From Bicyclus anynana (lineage: Eukaryota; Arthropoda; Insecta; Lepidoptera; Nymphalidae), in the NCBI RefSeq assembly GCF_947172395.1, contig NC_069091.1, positions 2,852,001 to 2,916,000 on the forward strand: a stretch of DNA of 64,000 bases, read 5' to 3'. Position numbers and translations under genes: made by a program. The notes under the pieces were generated by a model. It was not told where the DNA came from. It made no database searches and saw nothing but the letters and a program-made list of their open reading frames with translations. Positions 31,650 to 42,655 of this stretch are shown piece after piece (within the stretch, counting starts at the first letter, position 1; each line of letters begins with the position of its first letter).

Positions 31650-32311
31650 CTATCTCTTAGTCTGCACCGGTGTCAGGGGCTAACTAGTCAGGGAGCAGTG
31701 ATTGACGGCAGCAACTAATAGGTCGCGAGCGTGTGCCGAGGTGCGATGTGCCTCGAGCATTATTAGCACACGAACATTGCAAACAGTAATTACTGATACA
31801 CTTTGAAATAGGTAACATGGAAAATTAACCGTTTTAGTGTTTTTGTAATTTATTTTCGTGGAGATAAAGAAAAAAAAAAGTGGTTTTATTGTATAAACTA
31901 TGATTGGTGCCGCTATTTTAGTATTGGTTGCTATGCTAAGCGCCTTTCAATTCAATCTTCTCCGCAGCCCACTTAAATGCGACATTTAACATAATTTAAT
32001 TTCACATAATATTGAATGCATGGTTAACATGGCCAGTCTTGGATTTTCTTGTAAAAGAGTTTCCCAAGAATTTCTTACTATCTCTTAGTCTATACCGGTG
32101 TCAGGGGCTAACTACAGCAGTCAGGGAGCAGTGATTGACGGCAGGAACTAATAGGTCGCGAGCGTGTGCCGAGGTGCGATGTGCTTCGAGCATTATTAGC
32201 ACACGAACATTGCAAACGTGTAATTACTGATGCGGGCACATTGAAATAAGTAACATGGAAAATTAGTCGTTTTAGAGTTTTTGTAATTCATTTCCATGGA
32301 AATATAGTTAG
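31650..32311. repeat. Direct duplication, ~230-bp copies 428 bp apart
   Basis: TATCTCTTAGTCT at 31651 and 32079, followed in both by ACCGGTGTCAGGGGCTAACT, AGTGATTGACGGCAG, TAATAGGTCGCGAGCGTGTG, GAGCATTATTAGCACACGAA and TAACATGGAAAATTA. Identity is high; small insertions differ. The unit is not a known transposon. Confidence 0.8.
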
Positions 32312-32739
32312 TGACTTGTTCATTCAAGAGTTAAAAAAAATATATATGCCTCCTACTTTAAAGCAATTTGTCACTTCTATAAAGTGGACAAATCCTGAAA
32401 CATTATGCTTTTGGACTAGCATATCTTGTAGTATCAAAACCGAGGAGCTACGAGTAACTAAAAAGTAGGTAGTTATAAATAAGCAAATTCAAATTTAATT
32501 TGTGAGAAAAATATGAAAATATTTTGTTGGATTTACATCATCATCATCGTCATTTTTCGTAAAATCCGATGAAAGACCAATCATTATGACCGCGATTCGA
32601 TAAGAAACTGATTCAATTTGTTAATTTTCGAAAAGGCGATAGAATCCAATCGATTGTCAGTTGTCACGCAGTCCACTTCATACGTTTTATTACAAAACTG
32701 GATCATTGTTCAATTTAATAAAAAGGTAAATTTTGTGGT
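32312..32739. other. No recognised feature
   Basis: AT-rich unique DNA. Confidence 0.4.
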
Positions 32740-33080
32740 GTTGTAAGGGGTAATCTCTGGACCTACTGAACCGATTTTGAAAATTCTTTTACCACTAGAA
32801 AGCCACGTTATTTGTGAATGTCATAGGCTATATTTTATCTCCGTACTAGCTGACGCCGCGCGGTTTCACCCGCGTTGTTAGTGTAACTTTAGGAATACGA
32901 GAATAATATATAGCCTTCCTCGATAAATGGGCTATCTAACACTGATAGAATTTTTCAAATCGGACCAGTAGCTCCTGAGATTAGCACGTTCAAACAAACA
33001 AACTAACTCTTCAGTTTTATAATATTAGTACAGATTCTCACGGAAATGAAATACCCCCGCGGTAGCAAAATAAATCAGTT
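32740..33080 (+). mobile_element. Helitron, third 5' subfamily, split by Hel-A
   Basis: TTTTGTGGTGTTGTAAGGGG, CTACTGAACCGATTTTGAAA and TTATTTGTGAATGTCATAGG on the left; TTCTCACGGAAATGAAATAC and CCCCGCGGTAGC on the right. Removing 32846-33034 rejoins CTCCGTA to TTCTCACGG. Related copies: 52184-52375 and 28640-28717. Confidence 0.65.
32846..33034 (-). mobile_element. Helitron, Hel-A, full length, nested in a Helitron
   Basis: CTAGCTGACGCCGCGCGG at 32846 (3' end) and TAATATTAGTACAGA ending at 33034 (5' end); left flank A, right flank T. Confidence 0.85.
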
Positions 33081-33231
33081 ATATATTGAAACTTCGTCAC
33101 ATAACGCCTGTTTATCTATACTTATAATAAATCTATAGAGGTCAATTCTGTACATGAAATATATTTCCAAAATAATTATCAGGGGGTGATTAGTGATCGA
33201 TACTGATGCCAAAAATGCAATCAGTAAAATT

Positions 33232-33234
<3 letters not shown>

Positions 33235-33284
<50 letters not shown>
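33235..33284 (+). repeat. (TCTG)12 microsatellite
   Basis: Fifty bases of uninterrupted TCTG, inside the Helitron. The same place in the related copy at 40291 holds only a short TCTG run, so the array has expanded here. Confidence 0.95.
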
Positions 33285-33859
33285 ATGTTCTTTATAGAAA
33301 CAAAAACTACTGGACGGATTTTAACGAAACTTGGTACAATTATTCTACATACTCCTGGGCAGGTTATAGTATACTTTTCATTACGCTACGATCAATAGCA
33401 GCAGAGCAGTGAAGAGAAATGTTGAGAAAACGGGAGAAGTTACTCAATTTTTTAAGCTTCCGTCGCGTGTACAGCCTTAATGGTTAAAGCTACATAGAAA
33501 TCATGTATGACGGAAATGTTCTCCTTAAAATTATCTATAAAAACATAACAGCATATATATGTCTATCTTTTATGGTTGACTCACAATAACACGTGTAACT
33601 TCCGATAGCTTAGCAGTTCGGAGCTTTCTAATTATATTTGTCTACTTTTATGTTTAAAACACTCATTACTTATGCCTAATAAGAATAAAAAAAGAATCAT
33701 AAAAATCGGTAAAGAAACACCAAAGTTATACATGAAATACGCTAAGCCATCGCGTGTGAATACTAATTCATGGTTTAAGGATTATTTTTCTGTAACGGTT
33801 GCCGCGCTCGACGCGACTCGCGGTGGGAGGAATAAATAAAGAAGTGCAGCCTTAATGAG

Positions 33860-33997
33860 TAGGGTAGGGGTAGGGTAGGTTAGGGTAGGGGTAAGGTAGG
33901 GGTAGTGTAGGGTAGGTGTAGGGCAGGGGTAGGGTAGGGATAGGGTAGGGTAGGGGTAGGTTAGAGGTAGGTTAGGGTAGGGTAGGATAGGGGTAGT
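33860..33997 (+). repeat. G-rich GGGTA minisatellite
   Basis: About 138 bp of irregular GGGTA/GGGGTA/GGTTA units, with many G-runs of three or four, ending just before TTGAAAGTTTA. Confidence 0.9.
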
Positions 33998-34047
33998 TGA
34001 AAGTTTACAACGACTTTCACGCGGACGAAGTCGCGGGCGTCCGCTAG

Positions 34048-34456
34048 TATTCCATAAATCACTTCAAACAAATACGACGGCGATCATATTAGAACACCCA
34101 CGATTAATTTATCCTCAATAGCTGGGGAATACGGTTAACATAAGTGTTTATATAAAGCTGGTAATCTGATCTGGTGACAGATGCGATGAATCTCGCCGTC
34201 GCCGCGAGGTGTAAACATGTGTAGACTTCGCAACTTAATGTGTGGACTGTATCAAGGCTTAGGTGGCGTGATGGATTGCTTTGATATGTTTAAGGTTAAT
34301 TCTTTTTTTAGGCAAAAACTATTTTTAAATATTTATTATAAAAATATATTTATAGCTTTATTTATGGAGTTTACCTATCGTTTTTGATCTTTCTTTTGTA
34401 GTAAACATTTAAATAAATCTCGTAGGCGCAATTAATTTTTCGAGATAAAAGTAGAC
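34048..34456. other. No recognised feature
   Basis: Unique AT-rich DNA with a GC-richer start (34180-34215). Confidence 0.4.
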
Positions 34457-34783
34457 TTTTTTTTTAATTCTTTACAAGTTAGCCCTTGACTACAATCTCA
34501 CCTGATGGTAAGTGATGATGTAATCTAAGATGAAAGCGGACTAACTTGTTAGGAGGAGGATGAAAACCACACTCCTTTCGGTTTCTACACGACATCGTAC
34601 CGGAACGCTAAATCGCTTGGCGGTACGACTTTGTCGGTAGGGTGGTAACTAGCCACGGCCGAAGCCTCCCACCAGCTAGACCTGGACCAATTAAGAAAAC
34701 CTCAATCGGCCCAGCCGGGGATCGAACCCAGGACCTCCGTCATTAAATCCACCGCGCATACCATTGCGCCACGGAGGCCGTCA
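34457..34783 (-). mobile_element. SINE-A, full length
   Basis: T-run tail at 34457, full minus-strand body, B box and TGACGGCCTCCGTGGCGCAA head. AGACT precedes the tail and follows the head, a short target duplication. Confidence 0.92.
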
Positions 34784-34957
34784 GACTACATTCTACTCCA
34801 AAGTCTAATAATTTATTTATATACCTTTCATCCCAATCGGTTCATTATTTAACCCGTGAAAAGACAGACTTAATTTTAATAATTATTATCTTTTGTAAAA
34901 CTTAATGCCTAATATAATCCTGTAATTTAAATTTTATGTTTCTTAGTAGTTTAATGT
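34784..34957. other. No recognised feature
   Basis: Short AT-rich spacer. Confidence 0.4.
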
Positions 34958-35168
34958 GTTAAAAGCGAAGCTGAAGTGGCAATGGGTAGGCCGGTCCCAA
35001 GGTGCCGGAATGGCGACCCCGGACCGGAAAACGCAGTGTTGGTCAACCCAACTAGGTAGACCGAAGACATCAAGCGGGTTGCAGGGAGCCGCTGGGTGCT
35101 GGCGGCTCGAGACCGTTTTGTTTGGAAGTCCATGCGAGAGGCCTATGTCCAGCAGTGGACGTCCATCT
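34958..35168 (+). mobile_element. RTE-type LINE 3' end, plus strand
   Basis: AAGCTGAAGTGGCAATGGGT, GGTGCCGGAATGGCGACCCC, GTAGACCGAAGACATCAAGC and CCAGCAGTGGACGTCCATC correspond to the minus-strand copy at 3274-3540. The coding frame is disrupted. The microsatellite tail is absent. Confidence 0.75.
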
Positions 35169-35184
35169 GGACGGCTTCAAAAAT

Positions 35185-35367
35185 TCCGATCGGATGAAAT
35201 TTAATTTTTCACAAATCCCTCGGGAATCATGAATTTTTGTAAACGCAAAAGGTAGTTTTGCTCCAAGTTTCAATTTATCACTACCAAAATTCATCCAAAT
35301 TGGTTAAGCAATTTTGAAAAGGTTCATTGACAAACAGATTTCTTTAGCATTTAGTATCATTAAAGTA
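35185..35367 (-). mobile_element. Helitron, Hel-B-like, degenerate
   Basis: TTTTTCACAAATCCCTCGGG, GTTTCAATTTATCACTACC and CCAAATTGGTTAAGCAATT follow Hel-B order on the minus strand; ends lost. Confidence 0.5.
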
Positions 35368-35579
35368 CTAAGTAGCCCGCGACTTCGTCCGCGTGGAATT
35401 CAGTTTTTCACAAATCCCGCGGGAACCATCGATTTTTCGGGGATGAAAAGTAGCTGTGTTAATCCAGAGTAAAATCTATTTCCATTCCAAATTTCAGCCA
35501 AATCGCTTCAGAAGCCGCAGCGTAAAAGAGGAACAAACATACTTACACACAAACTTTCGCGTTTATAATATTAGTAGGA
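35368..35579 (-). mobile_element. Helitron, Hel-B, nearly complete
   Basis: GCCCGCGACTTCGTCCGCG at the left; TATAATATTAGTAGGA at 35579 is the 5' end, followed by T. The terminal CTAGCGGAC is altered to CTAAGTA. Confidence 0.8.
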
Positions 35580-35667
35580 TAGATAAGGTTGCGTTTGACT
35601 ACAACCATGCCAAATAAACATTATCAATTAGACTAAAATGGAGCTCGTTTGCCTAGAAAATGACTAT
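35580..35667. other. Spacer
   Basis: No feature. Confidence 0.4.
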
Positions 35668-35829
35668 TCATTCTTGCCTCGAAGAATTATTTAAATGTAA
35701 AGTGGCAGGAAACACAGACGCCGGAAAGGCATTCCACATTTTAGCTGTTCGAATTAGAAATGTAGAAGCAAAACGTTTGGTGCGCGTCGCCTGGATGTCA
35801 TCCATGTAGGGATGCCACTGTTCACAGGA
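35668..35829 (-). pseudogene. Non-LTR retrotransposon reverse-transcriptase C-terminus
   Basis: The minus-strand frame reads EQWHPYMDDIQATRTK then FASTFLIRTAKMWNAFP and SVFPATLHLNN before a stop at 35668. I recognise the FLIRTAKxWNxLPxSVFP motif as the tail of a widespread lepidopteran LINE. It begins after a stop near 35830, so only about 53 codons are open. Confidence 0.75.
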
Positions 35830-35938
35830 CTACCATATTAAATTTCAAGTTTAAAATGCATTTAATTTTTACAGACAGGTCTATGATAAAAGCATGATAT
35901 AAAATTTATTTAAGAATACCCAAATCTACTACTATAAA

Positions 35939-36126
35939 TCTAATACTATAAAGCTGGAGAGTTTGTTTGATTGTTTGATTGAACGCGCTAATCTCTGGAC
36001 CTACTGATCCGATTTGTAAAATTCTTTCAGTGTTAGATAGCCCATTTATCGAGGAAGGCTATATATTATTCCTGTATTCCTACGGGAACGGGAACCACGC
36101 GGGTGAAACCGCACGGCGTCAGCTAG
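35939..36126 (+). mobile_element. Helitron, Hel-A, full length
   Basis: TCTAATACTATAAAGCTGG at 35939 (5 bp deleted in the start motif); GCACGGCGTCAGCTAG at the end, CTAG at 36123-36126 before T. Confidence 0.85.
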
Positions 36127-36163
36127 TTTTACAATAAAATGCCGACACCAATTAAAAATGTAA

Positions 36164-36253
36164 ACTCACTCAATGCATTGCGCTAGCAGATTACATAATA
36201 AGTAATCCACAGCAGTATAAATAATTATGACTGAACTAATGCATTGAGTGAGT
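36164..36253. mobile_element. Small foldback element (90 bp)
   Basis: ACTCACTCAATGCATT at 36164-36179 is a perfect inverted match to AATGCATTGAGTGAGT at 36238-36253; inside, GATTAC pairs with GTAATC. Confidence 0.6.
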
Positions 36254-36676
36254 AATAGCAAAAAACAAGATGACAAAGTAATATAAGTTAATTTAATTTA
36301 AAAATTATGTTTTCATTTTAGCGGTTAAGCCATTTTTTGAGAATAAATATCATCTTAAACCTTTTATAAAAGAATTGAAAGCTTACATTTATGGTGCATA
36401 AATACAAAAGCAAATATAAAAACCGCGTGAAGTTCAATATGCTATTTGTGTGCGAAGGTAGCATAAATCCATTTTTCTAGACACTGGTGAGAGGAAATTA
36501 AAAAATAAATCTGGACAAGTGCGAATTGAATGATTAACTTGTATAACATGAAAAATTTCGCGTTCTACAGATTTCTCATGATAGCAACCACCGCAATTTT
36601 GCATAGCTATCAAGTGCACGTTGCAAGACTCTAAAGTAGATTTTCATTTGAACATGGTGTTTCCAAATGCTACCTG
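36254..36676. other. No recognised feature
   Basis: AT-rich. Short open minus-strand frame at 36434-36619 without motifs. Confidence 0.4.
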
Positions 36677-36895
36677 ATGAGTTGTGTGCATTTAAAAAAA
36701 AATAATATCACGTGTCTCAAACGTTGAAGGAAAAACATCATGAGGAAACCTGCATACCAGAGAATTTTTTTAATTATCTACGTGTGTGAAGTCTACCAAT
36801 ACGCATTGGGCCAGCGTGGTGGACTATTGGCCTAACCTAACTCATTCTGAGCGAAGACTTGAGCTCAGCTCGAATATGGGTTCAGACACCAAGTA
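36677..36895 (+). mobile_element. SINE-B, 5'-truncated
   Basis: Runs from GAGTTGTGTGCATTTAA to CTCGAATATGGGTTCAG; head and B box are missing. Confidence 0.75.
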
Positions 36896-37640
36896 GCAAA
36901 TAAATAATAATACACCACGTGCCAATATCGACCAAATTTTTGCGCTCGAGTTATTGAACAAAGCGATACCATATTCATACAAAGCCGGAGCTCGTAGAAA
37001 ATTCCGCTCCCGCGAATCCGTCCTCCATAAATAACGCATTCACATTTCGCATATTCGCGCCGAGCAACGATACGGTGTGACCATGATTCATTGTGTTATA
37101 ATAATTCAGGCCCTGGGAAATTACGCGCCCCGCGAAAAAGTTGCGATATTGGCGATATTAAGCGGAGCGGGCGTAGGAAATAGTGAATTATGGCCCCCCT
37201 TCGACCATTACAGAGACCCTATCGACCAAACTGTAGCCAGGGTTGCCAGCAAGTTTCTTTGTATCTATGAATTATTTAAATATTTCAACTAAAGACACAT
37301 AATTCTATAGTAGGATATCGTAAAGAAGAGCGTTGTTTTATCAATAAGCTTATTTAACACTCTATTTTTTTCTTACTAAACTCATACCATATCGCTGCGT
37401 TGTAATACCAAAGCACGGAAGAATGAAGGATGATAATCATATTAAATTTATTCATATTAATGCATCTCAAGTTCTATAATTAAAAAAAAGTTACCTGTGT
37501 AGTTACCGGTACATGATGCTCTTAATATGCCTATTTGTACTTAACCTATGCCTTGCTTAGCTTAAGTTATACCTTGCTTAGTTTAGTATAATATGCGGAT
37601 AGCAGTGGATTGTAGGACGTAGTTCTTAGCGTGTTGCGTA
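36896..37640. other. Mostly unique; GC-richer at 36930-37250
   Basis: CGCTCCCGCGAATCCGTCC and ATTACGCGCCCCGCG lie in an otherwise AT-rich stretch. The 71-codon plus-strand frame at 37077 shows no domain. Could be conserved non-coding DNA. Confidence 0.3.
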
Positions 37641-37840
37641 TCTATATTAATATTATAAAGCTGAAGACTTTGTTTGTTTGTTTGATTGAACGCGCTAATC
37701 TCAGGAACTACTAGTCCGATTTAAAAGAATCTTTCTGTGTTAGATAGCCCATTTATCGAGGAAGGCTATAGGCTATATATTATCTCCGTATTCCTACGGA
37801 AACGGGAACCACGCGGGTAAAACCGCGCGGCGTCAGCTAG
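37641..37840 (+). mobile_element. Helitron, Hel-A, full length
   Basis: TCTATATTAATATTATAAAG at 37641 after A; CGCGCGGCGTCAGCTAG ends at 37840 before T. Confidence 0.9.
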
Positions 37841-38395
37841 TATTATATCAAAGGATTGGTGCTAGCGAGCGTGCCTTGTAAGATGTTCTGTTAAACGCGT
37901 TAGTTTACCACTTGATTCGTCAACTATTAGTAAATAAAGTTGTCAACCCTAGAGTAGGGTGACAATATAACGCGGAAACGAAAGTGCGAATCGTAATAGA
38001 ATTAATCTGCGTTAGGAATGACGTTTATTGTTTTATTTTGCTCTCGGATTATCTTGTTTTCGAAGTCGTTTGCCTGATGGAATAAGTATTGGGAACGCCA
38101 TTATATTTATTATTCAGATGTGGCTTTTACGTTATTGGCGTTACGTTATTAATTACATTTTCATGAATCATCTGCAGTTTATGGTTTCGAGGAAAAATTT
38201 AATCCAAAATTTTTATCGAGTCAAAATTTGTATAGACCTCATCAGACCCTATCAGACTTTGGGCCCCATAAGGCAGAGCTTCTGCGTTCGCTTATACTTC
38301 TTAAGCTGGGTTTGGTTATTTAACTATGTCAGGATTATGCCTTATCTGGTGTTAGTGCTAAAGACTGGGTCAAGTTTTCATACCATTGTATTATA
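37841..38395. other. No recognised feature
   Basis: A 123-codon plus-strand frame (38028-38399) ends inside the next Helitron and is rich in F, L, I and Y as expected from AT-rich DNA; I see no domain. Confidence 0.35.
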
Positions 38396-38571
38396 TTAGC
38401 GGACGCCCGCGACTTCGTTTGCCCTTAGACCTCCTTAATCCGGTCCTATCGCAAAATCCGTTCTTAACGGACATCTACTACCTATAAACTACCTCTCTAC
38501 TAAATTTCAACTTTGTACGTCAAGCGGTTTTCGAGTATTCGTGATTTCGCATTTATATACTAAGACTATTG
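38396..38571 (-). mobile_element. Helitron, Hel-D, full length
   Basis: TTAGCGGACGCCCGCGACTT at the left (CTAG altered to TTAG) and TTATATACTAAGA at the right. The core TTAGACCTCCTTAATCCGG defines the subfamily. Confidence 0.75.
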
Positions 38572-38582
38572 TTATAGACCAC

Positions 38583-38897
38583 TTATTCCCATATTCGGTT
38601 CACTATTAAGCACGAGTCATCTCAAAATGAGAGGGGTTTTACGAGGTAGAGGGGGACCTTAGTCTACCACGCTGGCCCAATGCGGATTGGCAGACTTCAC
38701 AAACGCAGAGAATTAAGAAAATTCTCTGGCATGCAGGTTTCCTCACAATGTTTTCCTTCACCGTTTGAGACACGTGATATTTAATTTCTTAAAATGCACA
38801 CAACTGATAAGTGCATGCATGGTGTATGCGCCGGACAGGATTCGAACCAACGCCCTCCGAATCGAATGCAGAGGTCATATCGACTGGGCTATCACGT
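38583..38897 (-). mobile_element. SINE-B, full length
   Basis: CCATATTCGGTTCACTATT tail side, complete body, GACAGGATTCGAACC (B box) and CGACTGGGCTATCACG head. About 20 bp of extra sequence (GTTTTACGAGGTAGAGG) is inserted. Confidence 0.85.
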
Positions 38898-39349
38898 CTC
38901 TTACATTATATTGTGAATATAAAATAATGCAACATTAAAAATACTTTGATTAAAAAAAGAAATACCATCAGGTGAAATTAATTAAACGAATATTTTATCA
39001 ATATCATGCATAATTGAAAAACTGAACGAATCAATATTGTCTTATTTCGCAATTAAGTAATGTAAACGGATACATTTCGTGAAAATATTTATATGACGGA
39101 CATGGTAAAATAAAAATAAAACAATGAATGAAACATTAATTTACATGTCAGAAATATTAGATGCCATAAAAAAAGGTTTACGATCTTTTATCGGATAGGT
39201 AGGTAAGTAAAAGTTTTATGATTATCAGAGTAGCTTATAATACAATGGGGGTATAACACTCCTAATATCCCGTGAACACGCATTGGGTGTGTCCCACAAA
39301 ACAAAAAATTAGGGTGTCCGCTTTTAGCGGTATCTTTGTAATATTTATA
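38898..39349. other. No recognised feature
   Basis: AT-rich. Confidence 0.4.
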
Positions 39350-39630
39350 TTTTTAATTCTTTATTAGTTAGTAGCCCTTTACTACAATCTCACCTGATGG
39401 TAAGTGATGATGCAATTTGAGATGGATGCGGGCTAACTCGTTAAGGTGAGGATGACAATCCACACCCCTTTCGGTATGACATCGTACTGGAAAGCTAAAT
39501 CGCTTGGCGGTGCGTCTTTGCCGGTAGGGTGGTAACTATTCACGGCCGTAAACCTCAATTGGAATAGGAATCGAACCAAGGACTTCAGTCTTGTAAATCC
39601 ACAGCGCATACCACTGCGCCACGAAGGCGC
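39350..39630 (-). mobile_element. SINE-A, old full-length copy
   Basis: TTCTTTATTAGTTAG near the tail, body with deletions, and GCCTTCGTGGCGCAGTGG head on the minus strand. More diverged than other copies. Confidence 0.8.
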
Positions 39631-40290
39631 CACTTTTTTGCGCCTCTGTTTCGACGTGTTCGTAACATATCTAATAGTATAAAATCTTTGCTGTTATATC
39701 AATTTAATTTTCATCAATTATCGATAGTTCACGTTTATTTTAAAATGACGCAACTAAAATATCAACACAGCAAAACTAATTTCATTAGCAAATATTTATC
39801 GACAATGCAAAATCTTCAACCTTATTAGAAGGCTGTTTGTGAAAATCGTCCACAAGGTTGTATTACGTGTCGATAACAAACCAAGTGTATCGTCAAACAT
39901 CGACTTTTATTACAATGGTGTTGTACATTGACGGATTCGTTACACCCTTGGAGTTGGTTGTTTGTACAAAATAAGTAATGTACTGTATATAAATTTTTAG
40001 AATAGGATAATTGACATGTAATCTCGACCTTCAATTACTATTGACTATTCAATACTTGTAGGTAGGTATTTACGCTGGTCGTAGGTTAAGTGTTATTTTA
40101 CTCTAACCCATATATTATTGCTATTATTTAAGCCTATTCACGATAAATAAATTCTTGTATAATGACTTCATATCGATGTACATTTTTATACAACCTTTTC
40201 TAATAATTTAAAACAAAATATAATTTTATTTTGAAAAGATATTTTATTATTTTGAATTAACGAGTCCGAGTTCCGTGAAATATATCTATA
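39631..40290. other. No recognised feature
   Basis: AT-rich unique DNA. Confidence 0.4.
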
Positions 40291-40860
40291 TCTATACTTA
40301 CTTATAATAAAACTGGTCGAATTCTATATCTTTATTCGCAATTTGAGATTTTACTTATACCATTTGTAACACCAAACGTTACCGTGGCATAACGGACGCC
40401 AGCGCCATCTAGAATCTGTACTTATAATACGAATTCTGTACATTTTGTTGTGGGGCATTATGTATAATCAATACTGAAGCTAAAATTATTTTTTTTCGAT
40501 TTTTGTCTGTCTGTCTGTCCGTGTTTTTTTGTTATTCGGGCATCACGCTGAAACTACTGAATGAATTCAAATGAAACTTGGCACGGTTTAAGATCATAAT
40601 ACGGAGAAGGTTATAGGATACTTTTTATTGCGAAAATAAAATAAGAAGGGGGTGAAACAGGGGTTGAAAGTTTGTATGGAAAGTCCTTCATTTTTAGAGT
40701 TTTGAAAATTTGTCCATAAATCATAAAAAAAATACGAAATATAGTGGGGTAGATAGTCGCCTGCCGCTCCTCGTCAGGTAAGAGCCGCCATTGATCGAGA
40801 GGCGAATGTAGGTCTAGAATTTCCTGTTTTGTAATAAGCAAACACTGTGCTGGTATTTAC
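40291..40860 (+). mobile_element. Helitron related to 33115-34047, 3' end not found
   Basis: TCTATACTTACTTATAATAA, CGATTTTTGTCTGTCTGTC, CTACTGAATGAATTCAAATG and GGTGAAACAGGGGTTGAAAG follow the order of the Hel-C copy at 33115. The G-rich array and CTAG end are absent. Confidence 0.6.
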
Positions 40861-41029
40861 ACTCGTGTATTAAATGAGATAATAAGCCTCTTCGTGCAAT
40901 GCTCATTTACATCACAGCGATAATCGCGGCAGAAGGTCTCGTCACAGCGTACTATGTATATTATCTGTTAGAATTATATTCAAAAGTACTTATGACATTG
41001 TATATATTTTCATATTTAACGACAGGTTA

Positions 41030-41120
41030 GCCCTTGACTTCGATCTCACCTGCTGTAAAGTGACGATGCAAATTATGTAGGAGTACATAAAGATTGTTAG
41101 AAGAATGTAAAATCATTAAT
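41030..41120 (-). repeat. SINE-A tail fragment, weak
   Basis: GGTTAGCCCTTGACTTCGAT and CTCACCTGCTGTAAAGTGAC, then decays. Confidence 0.5.
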
Positions 41121-41171
41121 TTTGAATAATGTAATAAATACATTTTAGAATTTAAACTATCGTGAGTGTTA

Positions 41172-41308
41172 TTCATATTAATTGATTATGAAACACATCT
41201 AAAACTCACGTGATATAAGGTCGGAGTATGCCAGACTAGTTTCGAAACCCATACGGGGCCCTTAGTCATGAGCTGGTGGTTGTTCACGATCCAAATTGAT
41301 CATGCCGC
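41172..41308 (-). repeat. Interspersed SINE-like repeat, copy 2
   Basis: Inverse orientation of 84-212: AAACTCACGTGATATAAGGTC, GGGGCCCTTAGTCATGAGCT and ACGATCCAAATTGATCATG. Confidence 0.6.
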
Positions 41309-41467
41309 GTTGCCTCGACTACTGAACCGAATTAGCTGACATTTGGTATTGAGATATATTATAGCCTGGATTAACACAGGCTACTTTTCATACCGGAAAA
41401 ATCCATGGTTCCCGAGGGATTTGTGAAAAACTAACTTCCACGCGGACGAAGTCGCGGACGTTCGCTA
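41309..41467 (+). mobile_element. Helitron, Hel-B, 5'-truncated
   Basis: TCGACTACTGAACCGAATTA through GCGGACGAAGTCGCGGACG and CTAG at 41464-41467 before T. It joins directly to the repeat at 41172-41308. Confidence 0.75.
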
Positions 41468-41928
41468 GTATTAGTATAGTCAAGTAAGTACTTTTTTAGA
41501 TGTGGAAATCAAACTCACAGGTTTAAATGCTGTTTTTGATCATAAAAAAAAAAACCAGTAAATATACCTTCATCAACAAAAATACATATTTTAAAATAAT
41601 ACAAAAACCAAAATAACATATTTTAATTAAAGTGATACACGAGTAAACGTTAGATATGTTTAAATTATGTAACGTATCTAATAATATCTCATCTGAACCG
41701 CAACCCCCTCGCAAAGAGACGAGGTGCTTTATTAAAAACATCAAACGTTCTGGGACACGTGGAAATAATATAAATAAGGCTTTATTTGTGAAAATGTCAA
41801 CTTGGAAACCCTTTCATATCTAAGACACGAGGAAAATAATCCGAGAGCCGACCTCGATAACTTGTGCTGTGTTTATACAGTGGGAAAACTAGGCATGGGC
41901 AGATATAAGATTCGATTAGTGATTCATT
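41468..41928. other. No recognised feature
   Basis: AT-rich; the minus-strand frame at 41523-41744 is compositional. Confidence 0.4.
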
Positions 41929-42246
41929 AACCGACTTCAAAAAGGAGGAGGTTCTCAATTCGGTCGGTATTTTTTTTTTTTTTTTTTATGTATGTACACC
42001 GATTACTCAAAGACGCCTGGACCGATTTCAAAAATTCTTTTTTTGTTTGAAACGGTATAGCCCCCATTTGGTCCCATTGCCATCATGTCAAGATCTGATG
42101 GTGGAATCCTGGAGAAATTGAGGGAAACTTTCGAAAATTATATGGGTGTCTAGTGTGTTCGTATACTTTTCCATTTAGTACTTTTAAGCACTATAATTTC
42201 ATGAAGGTTTAAAGTCGATCTGATGATGGAGCCATAAAACAGACGA

Positions 42247-42640
42247 GGGAACTCCTCGGCGATTTACAGCAGTTACCTTGTGTTTGGGCTTGATTAATTT
42301 GTATTAATGAGAACTTTCCACATAGATAGGTTGTGACTGTCATTTAGGGGTTTGGTGATGAAGACCAAGGACAATTAAGGGAACTCCTTAACAGTTTACA
42401 GTAACTACCTTGTGTTTGGCCTTGATTAATTCGTATTGCTGAGAACTTTCTAAATATATGAGTTGTGTCTGTTATTAGGGGTCTGATGATGAAGACCAAG
42501 GTCAATTAAGGGAACTCCTTAACGGTTTACGGTAGCTACCTTGTGCTCGGGCTTGATTAATTTATATTGCTGAGAATTTTGTACCAAGATGAGTTGTGAC
42601 TGTCATTAGGGGTCTGATGTATTCGTTTGATATGAAATTT
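42247..42640 (+). repeat. Three ~131-bp tandem repeats
   Basis: GGGAACTCCT at 42247, 42379 and 42510 starts each unit, followed by ACCTTGTGTTTGG, CTTGATTAATT and GAGAACTTT. Confidence 0.85.
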
Positions 42641-42655
42641 TACACTAAAAATAGA

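Larger units (their letters stand above)
33115..34047 (+). mobile_element. Helitron, Hel-C, 933 bp, with TCTG and G-rich arrays
   Basis: TCTATACTTATAATAAATCT at 33115 after A; CTAG at 34044-34047 before T, stem GCGGACG/CGTCCGC. It contains the microsatellite at 33235-33284 and the G-rich array at 33860-33997. The 68-codon frame through the TCTG run (33206-33412) is an artefact of the repeat. Confidence 0.85.

Noticed and set aside
33206..33412. 68-codon frame through the TCTG repeat
   Set aside because: The SVCLSVCL translation is the TCTG microsatellite read in frame, within a Helitron.
33860..33997. Telomere-like repeat
   Set aside because: Insect telomeres are usually TTAGG; this array is irregular GGGTA/GGGGTA and always sits inside a Helitron.
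38028..38399. 123-codon plus-strand frame, the longest by count in its area
   Set aside because: Low-information hydrophobic composition and it ends within a Helitron.
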